Shown here: one piece after another, positions 34,629 to 45,885 of the stretch
How the letters are laid out: each line of letters begins with the position of its first letter
Position numbering within the stretch: the first letter of the stretch is position 1
The notes under the pieces: generated by a model
What the model was told of the DNA's origin: nothing
Seen by the model: only the letters and a program-made list of their open reading frames with translations
Database searches by the model: none
Position numbers and translations under genes: made by a program
Source: Alcaligenes faecalis
GTDB lineage: Bacteria; Pseudomonadota; Gammaproteobacteria; Burkholderiales; Burkholderiaceae_B
Length of the DNA: 64,000 bases
Reading direction: 5' to 3'
NCBI RefSeq assembly: GCF_041521385.1
Contig: NZ_CP168006.1
Location: forward strand, 1,612,978-1,676,977

Positions 34629-35912
34629 ATGTCCCGTAACTCCGAACTTTTTGAACGTGCCTGCAAAGTCATTCCCGGCGGCGTCAACTCGCCCGTCCGT
34701 GCCTTCGGTTCCGTGGGCGGTACACCTTGCTTTGTCGAACGCGCCCAAGGCCCCTACATCTGGGATGCTGACGGCCAGCAATACACGGACTACGTCGGTT
34801 CCTGGGGCCCGGCCATTCTGGGCCACTCCGATCCGGACGTCATCAAGGCCGTACAAGAAGCAGCCGTTCATGGCCTGTCTTACGGTGCACCGACCGAAGG
34901 CGAAGTCGTACTGGCTGAAACCCTGACCAAGATGCTGCCCTCCATCGAGCAAGTGCGTCTGGTCAGCTCCGGCACTGAAGCCACCATGAGCGCCATTCGT
35001 CTGGCCCGCGGCTTTACCGGTCGCAACACCATCATCAAATTTGAAGGCTGCTACCACGGCCACGCTGACAGCCTGCTGGTCAAAGCCGGTTCCGGCCTGC
35101 TGACTTTTGGCAACCCCACCTCCGCAGGCGTACCGGCCGAGTTTGTAGGCCATACCTTGGTTCTGGACTACAACGACCTGGATGCCGTGCGCGATGCCTT
35201 CAAACAAAAGGGCGACGAAATCGCCTGCATTATCGTTGAGCCTTTTGCCGGCAATATGAACCTGGTGCGCCCAGCCCCCGGCTTTCTGGAAGGCTTGCGG
35301 GAGCTGTGTACCGAATACGGCGCCGTGCTGATTTTTGACGAAGTCATGACCGGCTTTCGTGTTGGCCCGCAAGGCGTACAAGGCCTGACCGGCATTCGCC
35401 CAGACCTGACTACCTTGGCCAAGGTGATTGGTGGCGGCATGCCCGTCGGTGCGTTCGGTGGCCGCCGCGACATCATGCAATGCGTGGCTCCCGTCGGTGG
35501 TGTCTACCAGGCAGGCACGCTGTCCGGTAACCCTGTCGCTGTAGCGGCTGGTCTGGCCACCTTGAAGAAACTGGCTCAACCCGGTTTCTACGACACCCTG
35601 ACCGCCAACACCGCCAACTTGATTCAGGGCTTGAAAACCGCAGCGAAAGAAGCCGGTTTACCCTTCACCGCCGACCACCAAGGCGGTTTGTTCGGGATCT
35701 ACTTCAGCGAGCATGTTCCCACGTCTCTGGCCGAAGTCTCGGCGGGCGACATCGAACGCTTCAAGCAATTCTTCCATGCCATGCTGGATAAGGGCGTGTA
35801 CTTTGCGCCATCGGCCTTTGAGGCCGGTTTTGTGTCGGTACAACACACCTCCGACATCACCAACGCAACCGTGCAAGCGGCCCGCGAAATTTTTGCCACT
35901 TTCAAAAACTAA
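34629..35912 (+). CDS. hemL: Glutamate-1-semialdehyde 2,1-aminomutase
   Basis: Pyridoxal-phosphate enzyme of the C5 haem pathway that turns glutamate 1-semialdehyde into 5-aminolevulinate. The protein is 427 residues. It has the N-terminal [12 protein letters not shown], the [16 protein letters not shown] phosphate-binding stretch, the EVMTGFRVG segment with the cofactor Asp just before it, and the PLP-binding lysine in [18 protein letters not shown]. The ATG at 34629 gives the family N-terminus; the upstream in-frame start at 34599 adds ten unlikely residues. It is 44 bases after thiE and ends at a strong terminator. Confidence 0.96.
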   Translation: MSRNSELFERACKVIPGGVNSPVRAFGSVGGTPCFVERAQGPYIWDADGQQYTDYVGSWGPAILGHSDPDVIKAVQEAAVHGLSYGAPTEGEVVLAETLTKMLPSIEQVRLVSSGTEATMSAIRLARGFTGRNTIIKFEGCYHGHADSLLVKAGSGLLTFGNPTSAGVPAEFVGHTLVLDYNDLDAVRDAFKQKGDEIACIIVEPFAGNMNLVRPAPGFLEGLRELCTEYGAVLIFDEVMTGFRVGPQGVQGLTGIRPDLTTLAKVIGGGMPVGAFGGRRDIMQCVAPVGGVYQAGTLSGNPVAVAAGLATLKKLAQPGFYDTLTANTANLIQGLKTAAKEAGLPFTADHQGGLFGIYFSEHVPTSLAEVSAGDIERFKQFFHAMLDKGVYFAPSAFEAGFVSVQHTSDITNATVQAAREIFATFKN

Positions 35913-35931
35913 ACGCGCCGGACACAAAAAA

Positions 35932-35954
35932 GCGGGCCTAAGCCCGCTTTTTTA
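35932..35954. terminator. Bidirectional terminator between hemL and CoA ligase
   Basis: GCGGGC (35932-35937), loop CTAA, GCCCGC (35942-35947), then seven T residues; six A residues precede the stem, so it works for both converging genes. Confidence 0.92.
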
Positions 35955-35966
35955 TTGCCTGATGGC

Positions 35967-37616
35967 TCAGTCCTGCGCCATCTGACGCAGCACAAAACGC
36001 TGTAACTTGCCCGTTTCAGTACGCGGCAAGGAAGCCACAAATTCGATGGCACGCGGGTATTTGTAGGGAGCGGCATTCTCCTTCACAAAATCCTGCAGCT
36101 TTTTCTTGAGCTCGTCGCTGCCGGTAAAGCCGGGCTTGAGCACAATGAAAGCCTGCACAATCTGGCCACGCTCTTCGTCCGCAGCCCCCACCACGCCACA
36201 CTCGGCAACAGCCTCGTGCTTGAGCAAGGTACCTTCCACCTCTGGGCCTGCAATGTTGTAGCCCGAGGAAACAATCATGTCGTCGTTACGGGCCTGATAA
36301 TACAGGTAGCCGTCTTCGTCCATCTTGAACGTATCACCCGGGAAGTTCCAGCCGCCCTGAACAAATAACTTCTGGCGTTCGTCGTTCAAATACTTGCAGC
36401 CCGTTGGGCCTTTAACAGCCAAACGCCCCACCGTACCAACGGGCACCGGGTTCAGGTCATCGTCCAGAATCGTGGCGACATAACCGGGTACCACTTGGCC
36501 GATTGCACCGGCACGTACTTTTTCCGGCGGACTGGACACATACACATGAATCATTTCCGTGCCACCAATGCCGTCCGTCATCTCGATACCGCTGGCCTGC
36601 TTCCAAAGCTGACGTGTCGCGTCTGGCAAGGCTTCGCCTGCCGACACGGTGGCACGCAAGCTGGCCAAGGAGTAACGATCCACCAACCCTGCCATCTGAC
36701 GATAGAAGGTGGGTGCGGTAAAGCTCATGGTCACTTTGAAGCGATCAATCATGCCCAGCAGATCGGAAGGCGTCAGGCGCTCCAGCAATACCGTGGATGC
36801 ACCTGCACGCAGCGGAAAACACAACAAACCGCCCAAACCAAACGTAAAGGCCAAAGGAGGTGTACCGCAAACCACATCATCGGGCCTTAAGCGCAGCACA
36901 TGGCGCGAGAAGGTATCGCACATGGCCAGCACATCACGATGGAAATGCATGCAACCTTTGGGCTGACCGGTCGTGCCGCTCGTGAAGGCGATCAGGCAAA
37001 CATCATCAGCCGCCGTATCGCAGGCGATGAACTCTTCAGGCTTGTCAGCCAGCAGGGCTTCCAAACCATGGGCGCTTTCATCGTTAAAGCACAGCAACTG
37101 TTTCAGAACAGGCGTGTAGGAATCGTGCGCGGAGTCCATGCAGTGTTCCAGCTCTTCACGCAAACGCTCATCACACAAGGCGGCATGGATCTCGGCCTTG
37201 TCCAGAATCGTCTTCAACTCCACCGCGCGCAGCAAAGGCATGGTAGGAACCGTAACCAGACCGGCCTTGATGCTGGCCAACCAGCAAGCAGCCATCATGG
37301 GGTTATTGGGGCCACGCAGTAAAACCCGGTTCCCAGGCACCAACTTCATGTCCTCAACCAGCACATGAGCTATACGATTGGTCAGCACATCTAGCTGCTG
37401 GTAGGTCAGGCTACGATTTTCATCACCCTGTGCCCACTGCAAAGCCACGCGATCACCCTGCCCCGCTGCTACCTGCTCCCCTAACAACGCAACAGCGCAA
37501 TTTAGACGAGCGGGATAGTCCACATCCGGATTTCCTTCCAGCAACATCTCCGGCCACCACTCCATGGGTGGCAGATTGTCACGTGCAAAGGTATCAAGGT
37601 GCGCTGAACGTTCCAT
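35967..37616 (-). CDS. Benzoate/2-aminobenzoate--CoA ligase family AMP-forming enzyme
   Basis: Acyl-adenylate-forming ligase of 549 residues. Its motifs are A3 (LIAFTSGTTGQPKGCMHFH), A5-like DGIGGTEMIHVYVS, A7/A8 (GDTFKMDEDGYLYYQARNDDMIVSSGYNI) and the catalytic A10 lysine in LPRTETGKLQR. The N-terminus and active-site region resemble benzoate- and 2-aminobenzoate-CoA ligases rather than fatty acyl ligases. It would activate an aromatic acid such as anthranilate or benzoate with CoA for catabolism. The exact substrate is inferred. It stands alone, divergent from a MarR-type regulator at 38349, a typical layout for aromatic-acid control. No ring-cleavage genes are in the window. Confidence 0.82.
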   Translation of the reverse strand: MERSAHLDTFARDNLPPMEWWPEMLLEGNPDVDYPARLNCAVALLGEQVAAGQGDRVALQWAQGDENRSLTYQQLDVLTNRIAHVLVEDMKLVPGNRVLLRGPNNPMMAACWLASIKAGLVTVPTMPLLRAVELKTILDKAEIHAALCDERLREELEHCMDSAHDSYTPVLKQLLCFNDESAHGLEALLADKPEEFIACDTAADDVCLIAFTSGTTGQPKGCMHFHRDVLAMCDTFSRHVLRLRPDDVVCGTPPLAFTFGLGGLLCFPLRAGASTVLLERLTPSDLLGMIDRFKVTMSFTAPTFYRQMAGLVDRYSLASLRATVSAGEALPDATRQLWKQASGIEMTDGIGGTEMIHVYVSSPPEKVRAGAIGQVVPGYVATILDDDLNPVPVGTVGRLAVKGPTGCKYLNDERQKLFVQGGWNFPGDTFKMDEDGYLYYQARNDDMIVSSGYNIAGPEVEGTLLKHEAVAECGVVGAADEERGQIVQAFIVLKPGFTGSDELKKKLQDFVKENAAPYKYPRAIEFVASLPRTETGKLQRFVLRQMAQD

Positions 37617-38348
37617 CCTTATCTCCTGCGTAGATTACGCCCCACTCAGGCGTAGACCCTATCCCTCAACGGCGCCGGCCAGATTGGCAAGGTCTATATT
37701 GTTTAGTCCTAAAGGATATTAGCAAAAAAAACGTCCCAACATCAGTAAACCTGACTACGGGTTATCCGCAGTAGCGCGTCACTACCCACCGTTTTCAGAT
37801 GACACTCCAGACTAGCTTGAAAATCCGTGAAGTCTTGCCCAGGCAGCGGAAAGTTTAATAAAAAATTTCAAGATATAAGAAATAAATCAATCCGTCATCT
37901 GCCAATTTTTCAATTAAGAAAACTTACCCCAAGCATTATTCCCAAAAACTAAAAAAACATCCTAAATAGCAGGAAAATGATTAAGCAAACGGACGATACA
38001 GAGGCAAATGCCTTATACTTCAACTAAATAATCACTTGAATTCAGACGGCTTAACGCATCGAATCAAAGTAAAGGCGCTGTCTACACCGTAATCAAAGCC
38101 ACGGTTACAAAAGTAAATAGCAGACAAGAATTTGCATTGTCTTACTCAATACCTTGTCACCCTTGCCAGTGCTTTCTAGCAAGTTGATTAATTTAAGCTT
38201 AAAAACGAATTTACTTTGATCTGTCGCAATGTCAAACTTCAAACCAGCCCCTAAGATACCTTCCAAGCTAACCCAGCTTGCTCATGGCTGCGGTCTGCGT
38301 CCTTCAAAGCTAAATATTTTGGACATGCACCATTAAGGCAAGCTATCT
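37617..38348. promoter_or_regulatory. 732-base AT-rich divergent control region
   Basis: No gene is supportable in this gap, which is visibly richer in A and T than its flanks. Near the ligase side the sequence TAGTCCTAAAGGATA (around 37704-37718) contains a palindrome, TCCT-AA-AGGA (37707-37716), a possible operator for the MarR-type protein. The rest shows no recognisable element. It is unusually long for a two-gene divergon, so an untranslated RNA or decayed gene is possible. Confidence 0.4.
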
Positions 38349-38879
38349 ATGATCATGAACGATATCCCCGCTTCCGCCGTCGCCGATGCCGCTCCCGACC
38401 TGGAAAGCCGTGCCCATAGCGACGACCACTTCGACACACGTCTGTGGCTGCGCTTGATGGCCTGCACCAATTTGGTTGAGAGCGAAATTCGCAGCCGTCT
38501 GCGTACTGAACACACCACCACCCTGCCCCGCTTTGATCTGATGGCCCAATTGCAGCGCCAGCCCGCCGGCATGAAAATGAGCGAGCTGTCCCGCCACCTG
38601 ATGGTCACCAACGGCAATATCACGGGCATCACCGATCAGTTGGAAAAAGAGGGTTTGGTCGAACGTATCAAGGTACTCACCGACCGTCGCAGTTCCCTGA
38701 TCCGCCTGACTCCCAAAGGCAAGCGCCAATTCAAGAAAATGGCTGCCTCCCACGAGCAGTGGCTGCAAGAGATGTTTGCCAACCTATCGGAAAAAGCACG
38801 CGTCAACCTGTTTGAAGCTCTGGGCGAACTCAAGCTGATCACTCGCAACAACGTCGCCATGGCTGCTCGCGAAAGCTAA
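38349..38879 (+). CDS. MarR family transcriptional regulator
   Basis: Protein of 176 residues with a winged helix-turn-helix. Recognition-helix region: MKMSELSRHLMVTNGNITGITDQLEKEGLVERI. Wing: LTDRRSSLIRLTPKGKRQF. Long N- and C-terminal helices for dimerisation flank it. MarR proteins bind palindromic operators and release them with aromatic or phenolic ligands or their CoA thioesters. It is divergent from the CoA ligase and probably controls it. ATG codons at 38349 and 38355 are both possible; the ribosome-binding site (around 38335) does not decide clearly between them. Confidence 0.9.
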   Translation: MIMNDIPASAVADAAPDLESRAHSDDHFDTRLWLRLMACTNLVESEIRSRLRTEHTTTLPRFDLMAQLQRQPAGMKMSELSRHLMVTNGNITGITDQLEKEGLVERIKVLTDRRSSLIRLTPKGKRQFKKMAASHEQWLQEMFANLSEKARVNLFEALGELKLITRNNVAMAARES

Positions 38880-38907
38880 CATCATCGCGCGACCAAAGAT
38901 ATGCCCA

Positions 38908-38949
38908 GGCGGCTCAAAGCAAGTATCATTACTGCTTTGAGCCGCCTTT
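38908..38949 (+). terminator. Terminator after the MarR gene
   Basis: A perfect 14-base stem, GGCGGCTCAAAGCA (38908-38921) with TGCTTTGAGCCGCC (38933-38946), followed by TTT. The T-run is short but the stem is strong. Confidence 0.75.
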
Positions 38950-38972
38950 AACATTGTTTTTCGGATCGCGTC

Positions 38973-40199
38973 ATGGCCGTCAATCTGTTCATCCCCTCTG
39001 AATCTGATATTCACCCCGTTGCCGGTGTCAAAATCGGTATTGCCGAAGCCGGTATTCGCAAGGCCAACCGACGCGACCTGACCGTGTTTGAATTGGCCCC
39101 CGGCACCAGCGTGGCCGGTGTGTTCACCACCAACCGTTTCCGTGCTGCTCCAGTACAAGTGTGCGAAGCGCACCTGGCTACTCATGATGGTATCCGCGCT
39201 CTGGTCATCAATACCGGCAATGCAAACGCGGGCACAGGTCAGGCAGGCCTGGAAAAAGCACAGCAAACCTGCACGGAAACAGCACGCCTGCTGAACATCC
39301 TGCCCCAGCAAGTACTACCCTTTTCCACCGGCGTGATTCTGGAACCGCTGCCCATGGATCGCCTGCTGGGCGCTCTGCCTGCGGCGGTGAACGATCTGGC
39401 CGACAACAACTGGTTCAATGCTGCTCACAGCATCATGACCACCGACACGCAGCCCAAAATCGTGTCCCGTCAAATCCAGCTGTCGGGTAAAACCGTTACC
39501 TTGACCGGCATCAGCAAAGGCGCGGGCATGATTCGCCCCAATATGGCCACCATGCTGGGTTACCTGGCTACGGACGCCGGTATTGCTCCCGAACTGCTGC
39601 GCGATATGTGCCGTCTGGCGGCGGACCGCTCTTTCAACCGCATTACGGTTGATGGCGACACCTCCACCAATGACTCCTTCATCATCATGGCAACTGGCCA
39701 GAGCGGTGTCACGGTAGAGTCCATCGCAGACCCGAACTACAACGCCTTGCTCGACGCTCTGGTGGATGCCTCGCGCGAACTGGCCCAGAAAATCGTGCGT
39801 GACGCCGAAGGCGCCACCAAGTTCATGACCATCCAGGTTGATGACGCCGGTTCCAGCGAAGAAGCCCTGAAAGTGGCTTACGCCATCGCCCATTCGCCTT
39901 TGGTCAAGACCGCTTTCTTTGCCTCCGACCCGAACCTGGGCCGTATTCTGTGCGCCATTGGTTACGCCGGCATTAGCGATCTGGACGTCAACAAGCTGCG
40001 CCTGTGGCTAGGCGATGTTTTGGTCGCCGTAAACGGCGGCCGTAACCCCGACTACCAGGAAGAGGACGGCCAGCGTGTCATGCAAGAAGCCGAAATTCTG
40101 GTCCGTGTCTCTCTGGGCCGTGGTCAGCACAGCGAAACGGTCTACACCTGCGACTTCTCGCACGAGTACGTCACCATCAACGCCGACTACCGCTCCTGA
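38973..40199 (+). CDS. argJ: Bifunctional glutamate N-acetyltransferase / ornithine acetyltransferase
   Basis: Arginine-pathway enzyme of 408 residues that transfers acetyl from N-acetylornithine to glutamate. It is made as a precursor that cleaves itself before Thr193 in the [14 protein letters not shown] motif, giving alpha and beta chains. Other conserved parts are [33 protein letters not shown] and the C-terminal chain with [13 protein letters not shown]. It supplies ornithine, which is also the substrate predicted for the siderophore genes at 54 kb, though there is no evidence of linked control. It is transcribed alone between two terminators. Confidence 0.96.
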   Translation: MAVNLFIPSESDIHPVAGVKIGIAEAGIRKANRRDLTVFELAPGTSVAGVFTTNRFRAAPVQVCEAHLATHDGIRALVINTGNANAGTGQAGLEKAQQTCTETARLLNILPQQVLPFSTGVILEPLPMDRLLGALPAAVNDLADNNWFNAAHSIMTTDTQPKIVSRQIQLSGKTVTLTGISKGAGMIRPNMATMLGYLATDAGIAPELLRDMCRLAADRSFNRITVDGDTSTNDSFIIMATGQSGVTVESIADPNYNALLDALVDASRELAQKIVRDAEGATKFMTIQVDDAGSSEEALKVAYAIAHSPLVKTAFFASDPNLGRILCAIGYAGISDLDVNKLRLWLGDVLVAVNGGRNPDYQEEDGQRVMQEAEILVRVSLGRGQHSETVYTCDFSHEYVTINADYRS

Positions 40200-40204
40200 T
40201 ATAA

Positions 40205-40239
40205 AAAGCCGCCTCCACTCAATGGGTGGAGACGGCTTT
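40205..40239 (+). terminator. Terminator after argJ
   Basis: AAAGCCG-C-CTCCAC (from 40205) pairs with GTGGAG-A-CGGCTTT (to 40239) with one mismatch. A second perfect 10-base hairpin (ACAGGCCCGC 40249-40258 with GCGGGCCTGT 40266-40275) follows, at the 3' end of the minus-strand DUF1328 gene. Confidence 0.7.
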
Positions 40240-40276
40240 ATGGCTAAGACAGGCCCGCCTCTTGTGCGGGCCTGTT

Positions 40277-40438
40277 CTATTTCTTGCCCATGCCCTTGAC
40301 CAGCGAGAGCACCGCAAGAATCAAGAACACAACAAATAGAATTTTGGCGATGGACGCAGCACCGGCGGCAATACCACCAAAGCCCAACACAGCGGCCACA
40401 ATAGCAACAATAAAAAAGATGACAGCGTAGTAAAGCAT
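40277..40438 (-). CDS. DUF1328 (YtjA-type) small membrane protein
   Basis: Protein of 53 residues, almost wholly hydrophobic, with two membrane helices: [19 protein letters not shown] and [17 protein letters not shown] around a [10 protein letters not shown] turn. This is the DUF1328/YtjA pattern; members are small inner-membrane proteins of unknown function, often stress-induced. AGGAG lies 7 bases before the ATG. It is followed upstream by a CsbD-family gene on the same strand, another general-stress protein family, so the two may form a stress-response pair. Confidence 0.88.
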   Translation of the reverse strand: MLYYAVIFFIVAIVAAVLGFGGIAAGAASIAKILFVVFLILAVLSLVKGMGKK

Positions 40439-40543
40439 ACGATTCTCCTCATCATCAGTATGTACAGAATCAAGGCTTTGTCTGGTGGGCCGTTTTTTTA
40501 CGGCTCATAAAATAAGCATCAGACCAAAACGAGCCCCGCTTCA

Positions 40544-40747
40544 CTAACGGTCGTACTTGTCGTAGAAATCTTTTACTTCGCGCTCTGCCTCTTCGCGGGT
40601 ACGGCCATAGCGTTCTTGCACCAAACCAGCCAGTTGAGTGGCATCGCCCTTGATCTTGGCCCAATCATCATCGGTGATCTCGCCCCAGACACTGCGTGCC
40701 TTGCCTGCCAGTTGTTTCCATTTGCCTTCGATCGTGTCCTTATTCAT
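40544..40747 (-). CDS. CsbD family stress protein
   Basis: Small hydrophilic protein of 67 residues with the CsbD signature NKDTIEGKWKQLAGKARSVWG at the start, then DDDWAKIKGDATQLAGLVQERYG and a helical C-terminus. CsbD proteins (YjbJ in Escherichia coli) are abundant under general stress and stationary phase; their function is unclear. A purine-rich ribosome-binding site (AGGGGA) precedes the ATG. It lies 105 bases upstream of the DUF1328 gene on the same strand. Confidence 0.92.
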   Translation of the reverse strand: MNKDTIEGKWKQLAGKARSVWGEITDDDWAKIKGDATQLAGLVQERYGRTREEAEREVKDFYDKYDR

Positions 40748-41141
40748 ACGTTTCCCCTAATCAGGTTCGAAAAATAAATGACTTACGCTCTGTGAACGCA
40801 ACGCCTCTACCGTAACGGATACACGCGCTTTCAAAGGCCACAGATTGAGGAAAAGTGTAATAGTTTGGAGCCAGGCGCCATTTTGAGTGAATCCTGGCCC
40901 TCTGCCCGCCACTTCGAGCTCTGCGATAGCCCTGTTCCCCTGACCTTGCTCTGGCAGAGGAAAGGATTGGATGCAAAATACAGACAGGAGAAGCCCCAAG
41001 CCATTGACAGCAAAGCCTTTTTGCCCTATTATTTTTTGCTTGGCATTTTGCGTGTCAAGATTTTTTTATGTTAGATGGCATTACAGCGGGCTGTTATTGG
41101 CCTTTTACGCGATGCCTGTTTGACTCTTTAAGGGATTCCCT
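40748..41141. other. Gap between csbD-like gene and rplU
   Basis: About 390 bases with no supportable gene; overlapping short ORFs on both strands lack ribosome-binding sites and similarity. It must hold the CsbD promoter on the left and holds a near-consensus rplU promoter on the right. Confidence 0.5.
41004..41032 (+). promoter_or_regulatory. Near-consensus sigma-70 promoter of rplU-rpmA
   Basis: A perfect -35 TTGACA (41004-41009), 17-base spacer and -10 TATTAT (41027-41032; five of six consensus bases). Transcription would start near 41039, giving a leader of about 100 bases before rplU, long enough for autogenous control. Confidence 0.85.
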
Positions 41142-41453
41142 ATGTACGCGGTTATAAAAACCGGCGGTAAGCAATATCGCATTACTGCTGGCCAAAAACT
41201 CAAAATAGAACAGATACCGGCAGACATTGGGCAAGAAATTTCGCTTGACCAGGTTCTGTCCGTCGGCGAAGGTGAAGCACTGCAAATCGGTGCTCCTTTC
41301 GTTGCTGGTGCTGTGGTCAAGGCTACTGTTCTTGCGCAAGGCCGTCACGACAAAATCAAGATTTTCAAAATGCGCCGTCGCAAGCACTACCGCAAAACGC
41401 AAGGCCATCGTCAAAACTACACTGAAATCCGCATCGAAGCGATCAACGCCTAA
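41142..41453 (+). CDS. rplU: 50S ribosomal protein L21
   Basis: Ribosomal large-subunit protein of 103 residues. The N-terminus [20 protein letters not shown] and the C-terminal [17 protein letters not shown] region that contacts 23S rRNA are typical of L21. AAGGGA precedes the ATG by about 8 bases. It forms an operon with rpmA, 50 bases downstream, behind a near-consensus promoter. Confidence 0.98.
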   Translation: MYAVIKTGGKQYRITAGQKLKIEQIPADIGQEISLDQVLSVGEGEALQIGAPFVAGAVVKATVLAQGRHDKIKIFKMRRRKHYRKTQGHRQNYTEIRIEAINA

Positions 41454-41503
41454 GTTGTTGCTAAAAGCGAATTTGGTATTTTCTTCATCTAGGAGCTAAA
41501 GAA

Positions 41504-41764
41504 ATGGCACAGAAGAAAGGCGGCGGCTCTACGCGGAACGGCCGTGACTCACAGGCCAAACGTCTGGGCGTTAAAGTCTACGGCGGTCAGGTAATTTCGG
41601 CTGGCGGCATCATTGTTCGTCAGCGTGGCACTCAGTTTCACCCCGGCGTGAACGTGGGCATTGGTAAAGACCACACCCTGTTCTCCCTGGTCGATGGCAA
41701 AGTCAAATTTTCCATCACGGGTGCTCTGAACAAGCGTACCGTTTCGGTCGTTGCTGGCGAATAA
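41504..41764 (+). CDS. rpmA: 50S ribosomal protein L27
   Basis: Ribosomal protein of 86 residues. The N-terminal [20 protein letters not shown] reaches the peptidyl-transferase centre. No N-terminal extension for proteolytic processing of the Firmicutes type is present. [17 protein letters not shown] and the [15 protein letters not shown] strand complete the family pattern. AGGAG precedes the ATG. A strong terminator follows. Confidence 0.98.
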   Translation: MAQKKGGGSTRNGRDSQAKRLGVKVYGGQVISAGGIIVRQRGTQFHPGVNVGIGKDHTLFSLVDGKVKFSITGALNKRTVSVVAGE

Positions 41765-41792
41765 GCCACCCGATCAAAGCGTACTCGCTGCG

Positions 41793-41826
41793 AAAAAGCC
41801 CTGCCGCCCTAGGCAGGGCTTTTTTT
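41793..41826 (+). terminator. Rho-independent terminator after rpmA
   Basis: AAAGCCCTGC (41795-41804) pairs with GCAGGGCTTT (41813-41822) and continues into a run of T residues. It separates the ribosomal protein genes from obgE. Confidence 0.92.
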
Positions 41827-41981
41827 ATGCATGGCCAACGCGCCATCGCCCAAACCCGCCCACCCGGCTTAGCCAGTCTCCCTACGGCCACAGCAAGAGA
41901 CTAAAAATCGGCCACTATCACGGCACATACCGGCAGATAAGCCAATCTCCTATACACTAAGCAATTGGGGTTTTTGTTTAA

Positions 41982-43139
<1,158 letters not shown>

Positions 43140-43183
43140 TCGTTGCCACACAAGTCCAGGGTTTAGATTCCAGGACTGACTCC

Positions 43184-43236
43184 AAAAATGCCCGGAAGAC
43201 GCGGTTAAGCCAGCCGCCCTACTCCTGGCATTTTCT
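43184..43236 (+). terminator. Possible terminator after obgE
   Basis: AAAATGCC (43185-43192) can pair with GGCATTTT (43227-43234), enclosing an inner GCGG/CCGC stem (43201-43217), followed by a pyrimidine-rich stretch. The loop is long, so efficiency is doubtful. Confidence 0.35.
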
Positions 43237-43273
43237 CTATTTACACGCCAAGCGATGGATTTCTGAACTCGTC

Positions 43274-44431
43274 ATGCAGCACTCTTCTCATTCTGAATCG
43301 GCCGTTGCACAATCGCGCCGATTGGTTATTAAAGTAGGTTCGTCCCTGGTCACCAACGAGGGCAAGGGGATTGACCTGGATGCCGTGGAGCAATGGGCTA
43401 CCCAGATTGCTCAACTGCATGCCCAAGGCAAGCAATTGGTGCTGGTTTCCAGCGGTGCCATTGCCGAAGGCATGGCCCGCCTGGGCTGGCCGCGCCGACC
43501 GAAGGCCATGAATGAGTTGCAAGCAGCAGCGGCCGTCGGCCAGATGGGTTTGGTTCAAGCCTATGAAGTGGCTTTTGCCCGCCACGGCGTGCGCACCGCC
43601 CAGATCCTGCTGACCCATGAGGATTTGGCTGACCGCCATCGCTATCTGAACGCACGTAGCACCATCAACACCTTGCTGGACCTGGGGGTGGTGCCCATCG
43701 TGAACGAGAATGACACGGTGGTCACAGATGAAATCCGCGTGGGCGACAACGACACGCTGGGCGCACTGGTCACGAATCTGATCGAAGCCGAAACCCTGAT
43801 CATTCTGACCGATCAAGCTGGCTTGTACAGTGCCGACCCACGCAGCAATCCTGATGCGCAATTCATCTCGCTGGGGCAAGCAGGGGACCCAACACTGGAA
43901 GCCATGGCTGGCGGTTCGGGCAGCAATATCGGCACCGGCGGCATGATTACCAAGATTCTGGCGGCCAAACGCGCCGCTCAAAGCGGTGGCCACACCATTA
44001 TTGCGTCGGGCCGTGAACAGCAAGTTCTGTCGCGCCTGTCGCAAGGCGAACGCATCGGCACAGAACTGCGCGCCACCCTGCCTGTACGTTCAGCCCGTCA
44101 ACGCTGGCTGGTCGACCAACTGCGTGTGCGTGGTCGCGTGTCGCTGGACGAAGGTGCCGTACGTGCGTTGGTAGACGGCCACAAAAGCCTGCTGCCCGTA
44201 GGGGTCACCCATGTCGAGGGCGAATTCGACCGGGGCGATGTGGTGGCCTGCGTGGACAAGCACGGCGTGGAATACGCCCGTGGTCTGATCAACTACTCCT
44301 CGGACGACACGCGTCGCATCATGGGCCAACCCAGCCACTTGATCAATGAATTGCTGGGTAGTGAACACGATACAGAGCTAATCCACCGCAACAATATGGT
44401 GTTCCCTCGCAGTGGACCGGATCAGGACTAA
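43274..44431 (+). CDS. proB: Glutamate 5-kinase
   Basis: First enzyme of proline synthesis, 385 residues. The amino-acid-kinase domain (about 1-265) shows [42 protein letters not shown] and [18 protein letters not shown] segments. A C-terminal PUA domain (about 285-370) is typical of proteobacterial ProB. It is feedback-inhibited by proline in relatives. obgE-proB order is conserved in Burkholderiales. The start at ATG 43274 lacks a strong ribosome-binding site but gives the family length. Confidence 0.95.
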   Translation: MQHSSHSESAVAQSRRLVIKVGSSLVTNEGKGIDLDAVEQWATQIAQLHAQGKQLVLVSSGAIAEGMARLGWPRRPKAMNELQAAAAVGQMGLVQAYEVAFARHGVRTAQILLTHEDLADRHRYLNARSTINTLLDLGVVPIVNENDTVVTDEIRVGDNDTLGALVTNLIEAETLIILTDQAGLYSADPRSNPDAQFISLGQAGDPTLEAMAGGSGSNIGTGGMITKILAAKRAAQSGGHTIIASGREQQVLSRLSQGERIGTELRATLPVRSARQRWLVDQLRVRGRVSLDEGAVRALVDGHKSLLPVGVTHVEGEFDRGDVVACVDKHGVEYARGLINYSSDDTRRIMGQPSHLINELLGSEHDTELIHRNNMVFPRSGPDQD

Positions 44432-44560
44432 GCCTTGACCCCTGCCCGGCCCGCCTGTTGAAATAGACGGATAAAACGTATCGAGTTGCGACAATGCGTG
44501 CGGACTTTCCGCGCCTGATCACAACACTTTCCCTTTCGGGCGATGCGCCCAAGGAACCGT

Positions 44561-45814
44561 ATGAAAATCCTCGTACTAGGTGCTGGCGTAGAAGGCGTAA
44601 CCAGTGCTTATTATCTTGCCCGCCAAGGACACAGCGTAACGGTCATCGACCGCATGGCTGGCCCTGCTCTGGAAACCAGTTTTGCCAATGCTGGTCAGCT
44701 CTCCTTTGGCTATGCTTGCCCCTGGGCTGCGCCGGGTATCCCGCGCAAAGCCATCAAGTGGATGTTCGACGAACACCCTGCCCTGACAATTCGCCCGGAT
44801 GGTACGCTGACACAAATCAAGTGGCTGCTGGCCATGTGGCGCAACTGCACGGCAGATCGCTACGCCATCAATAAAGAACGCATGGTGCGTCTGGCAGAAT
44901 ACAGTCGTCATTGCATGGCCGAGCTGCGTGCACAGACCGATATTCAGTTCGAGCACCGCGCCCAAGGCACCTTGCAGCTCTTCCGTACGCAAAAACAACT
45001 GGACGGTATTGCTGCCGATATCGAGGTCCTGAAAGAAGCCGGAGTACCTTACGAACTGCTGTCCGCGTCTGAGCTGCACACGATTGAGCCGGCTCTGCGC
45101 CATGTAGAACACAAACTAAGCGGAGGCCTGCGCTTCCCTGAGGACGAAACCGGCGACTGCCAGATGTTCACCCGCCGCCTTAGCGAACTGGCTGAACAGG
45201 AAGGCGTGGAATTCCGCTGGAACCAGAACATTCAGCGCATTCACAGCAATGGCACAGAAATCAGCGGCGTGCAAAGCTCCGACGGCTTGCTGACTGCCGA
45301 TGCCTACGTGGTGGCCTTGGGCTCCTGGTCTACAGGTCTAATGAAAGACCTGCAAGCCATTCCGGTCTACCCGTTGAAGGGCTATTCCATTACCGCCACG
45401 ATTGCGGACGCCTCCCGTGCGCCCCAATCCACCCTGCTGGATGAAAGCTACAAGATCGCCCTGACCCGTTTTGACAATCGCATTCGTGTGGGCGGCATGG
45501 CCGAGGTAGTCGGCTTTAACAAGCGCCTGAACCCCCGCCGTGAACAAACCTTGCTGATGGTCTTGAACGACCTGTTCCCCGGCAGCTACCAAAGCGATGC
45601 AGACCTGCATTTCTGGACCGGCCTGCGTCCCAAGACGCCGGACAGCACCCCGATTGTGGGCCGCAGCCGTTACTCCAACCTGTTCTTGAATACAGGCCAC
45701 GGCACGTTGGGATGGACCTTGGCGACCGGCAGCGCGCAATTGCTGGCTGACCTGATCAGTAACAAAGAGCCGGCCATCCGTGCTGACGATTTGTCGGTGC
45801 AGCGTTACTACTAA
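44561..45814 (+). CDS. dadA: D-amino acid dehydrogenase
   Basis: FAD-dependent membrane-associated enzyme of 417 residues that oxidises D-alanine and other D-amino acids to keto acids, feeding electrons to quinones. The Rossmann motif is [21 protein letters not shown]. Other DAO/DadA features are [37 protein letters not shown] and the C-terminal [14 protein letters not shown] with [17 protein letters not shown] (44551-44555) precedes the ATG at 44561. No alanine racemase gene (dadX) is adjacent. It ends at a good terminator. Confidence 0.92.
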   Translation: MKILVLGAGVEGVTSAYYLARQGHSVTVIDRMAGPALETSFANAGQLSFGYACPWAAPGIPRKAIKWMFDEHPALTIRPDGTLTQIKWLLAMWRNCTADRYAINKERMVRLAEYSRHCMAELRAQTDIQFEHRAQGTLQLFRTQKQLDGIAADIEVLKEAGVPYELLSASELHTIEPALRHVEHKLSGGLRFPEDETGDCQMFTRRLSELAEQEGVEFRWNQNIQRIHSNGTEISGVQSSDGLLTADAYVVALGSWSTGLMKDLQAIPVYPLKGYSITATIADASRAPQSTLLDESYKIALTRFDNRIRVGGMAEVVGFNKRLNPRREQTLLMVLNDLFPGSYQSDADLHFWTGLRPKTPDSTPIVGRSRYSNLFLNTGHGTLGWTLATGSAQLLADLISNKEPAIRADDLSVQRYY

Positions 45815-45836
45815 GCCCCTGCTCTACAAGGTAAAC

Positions 45837-45873
45837 AAAGGCTTTGTCAGGTTTAACCGGCAAAGCCTTTTTC
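45837..45873 (+). terminator. Terminator between dadA and the winged-helix regulator
   Basis: AAAGGCTTTG (45837-45846) pairs with CAAAGCCTTT (45861-45870), then TTT. A-rich on the left side, so it can serve the converging minus-strand gene too. Confidence 0.8.
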
Positions 45874-45885
45874 AACTCCCCTGCC

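Noticed and set aside
40257..40275. Tandem hairpins at 40205-40275 as a repeat family
   Set aside because: Each is adequately explained as a terminator for argJ or the DUF1328 gene; no further copies were noticed in the window.
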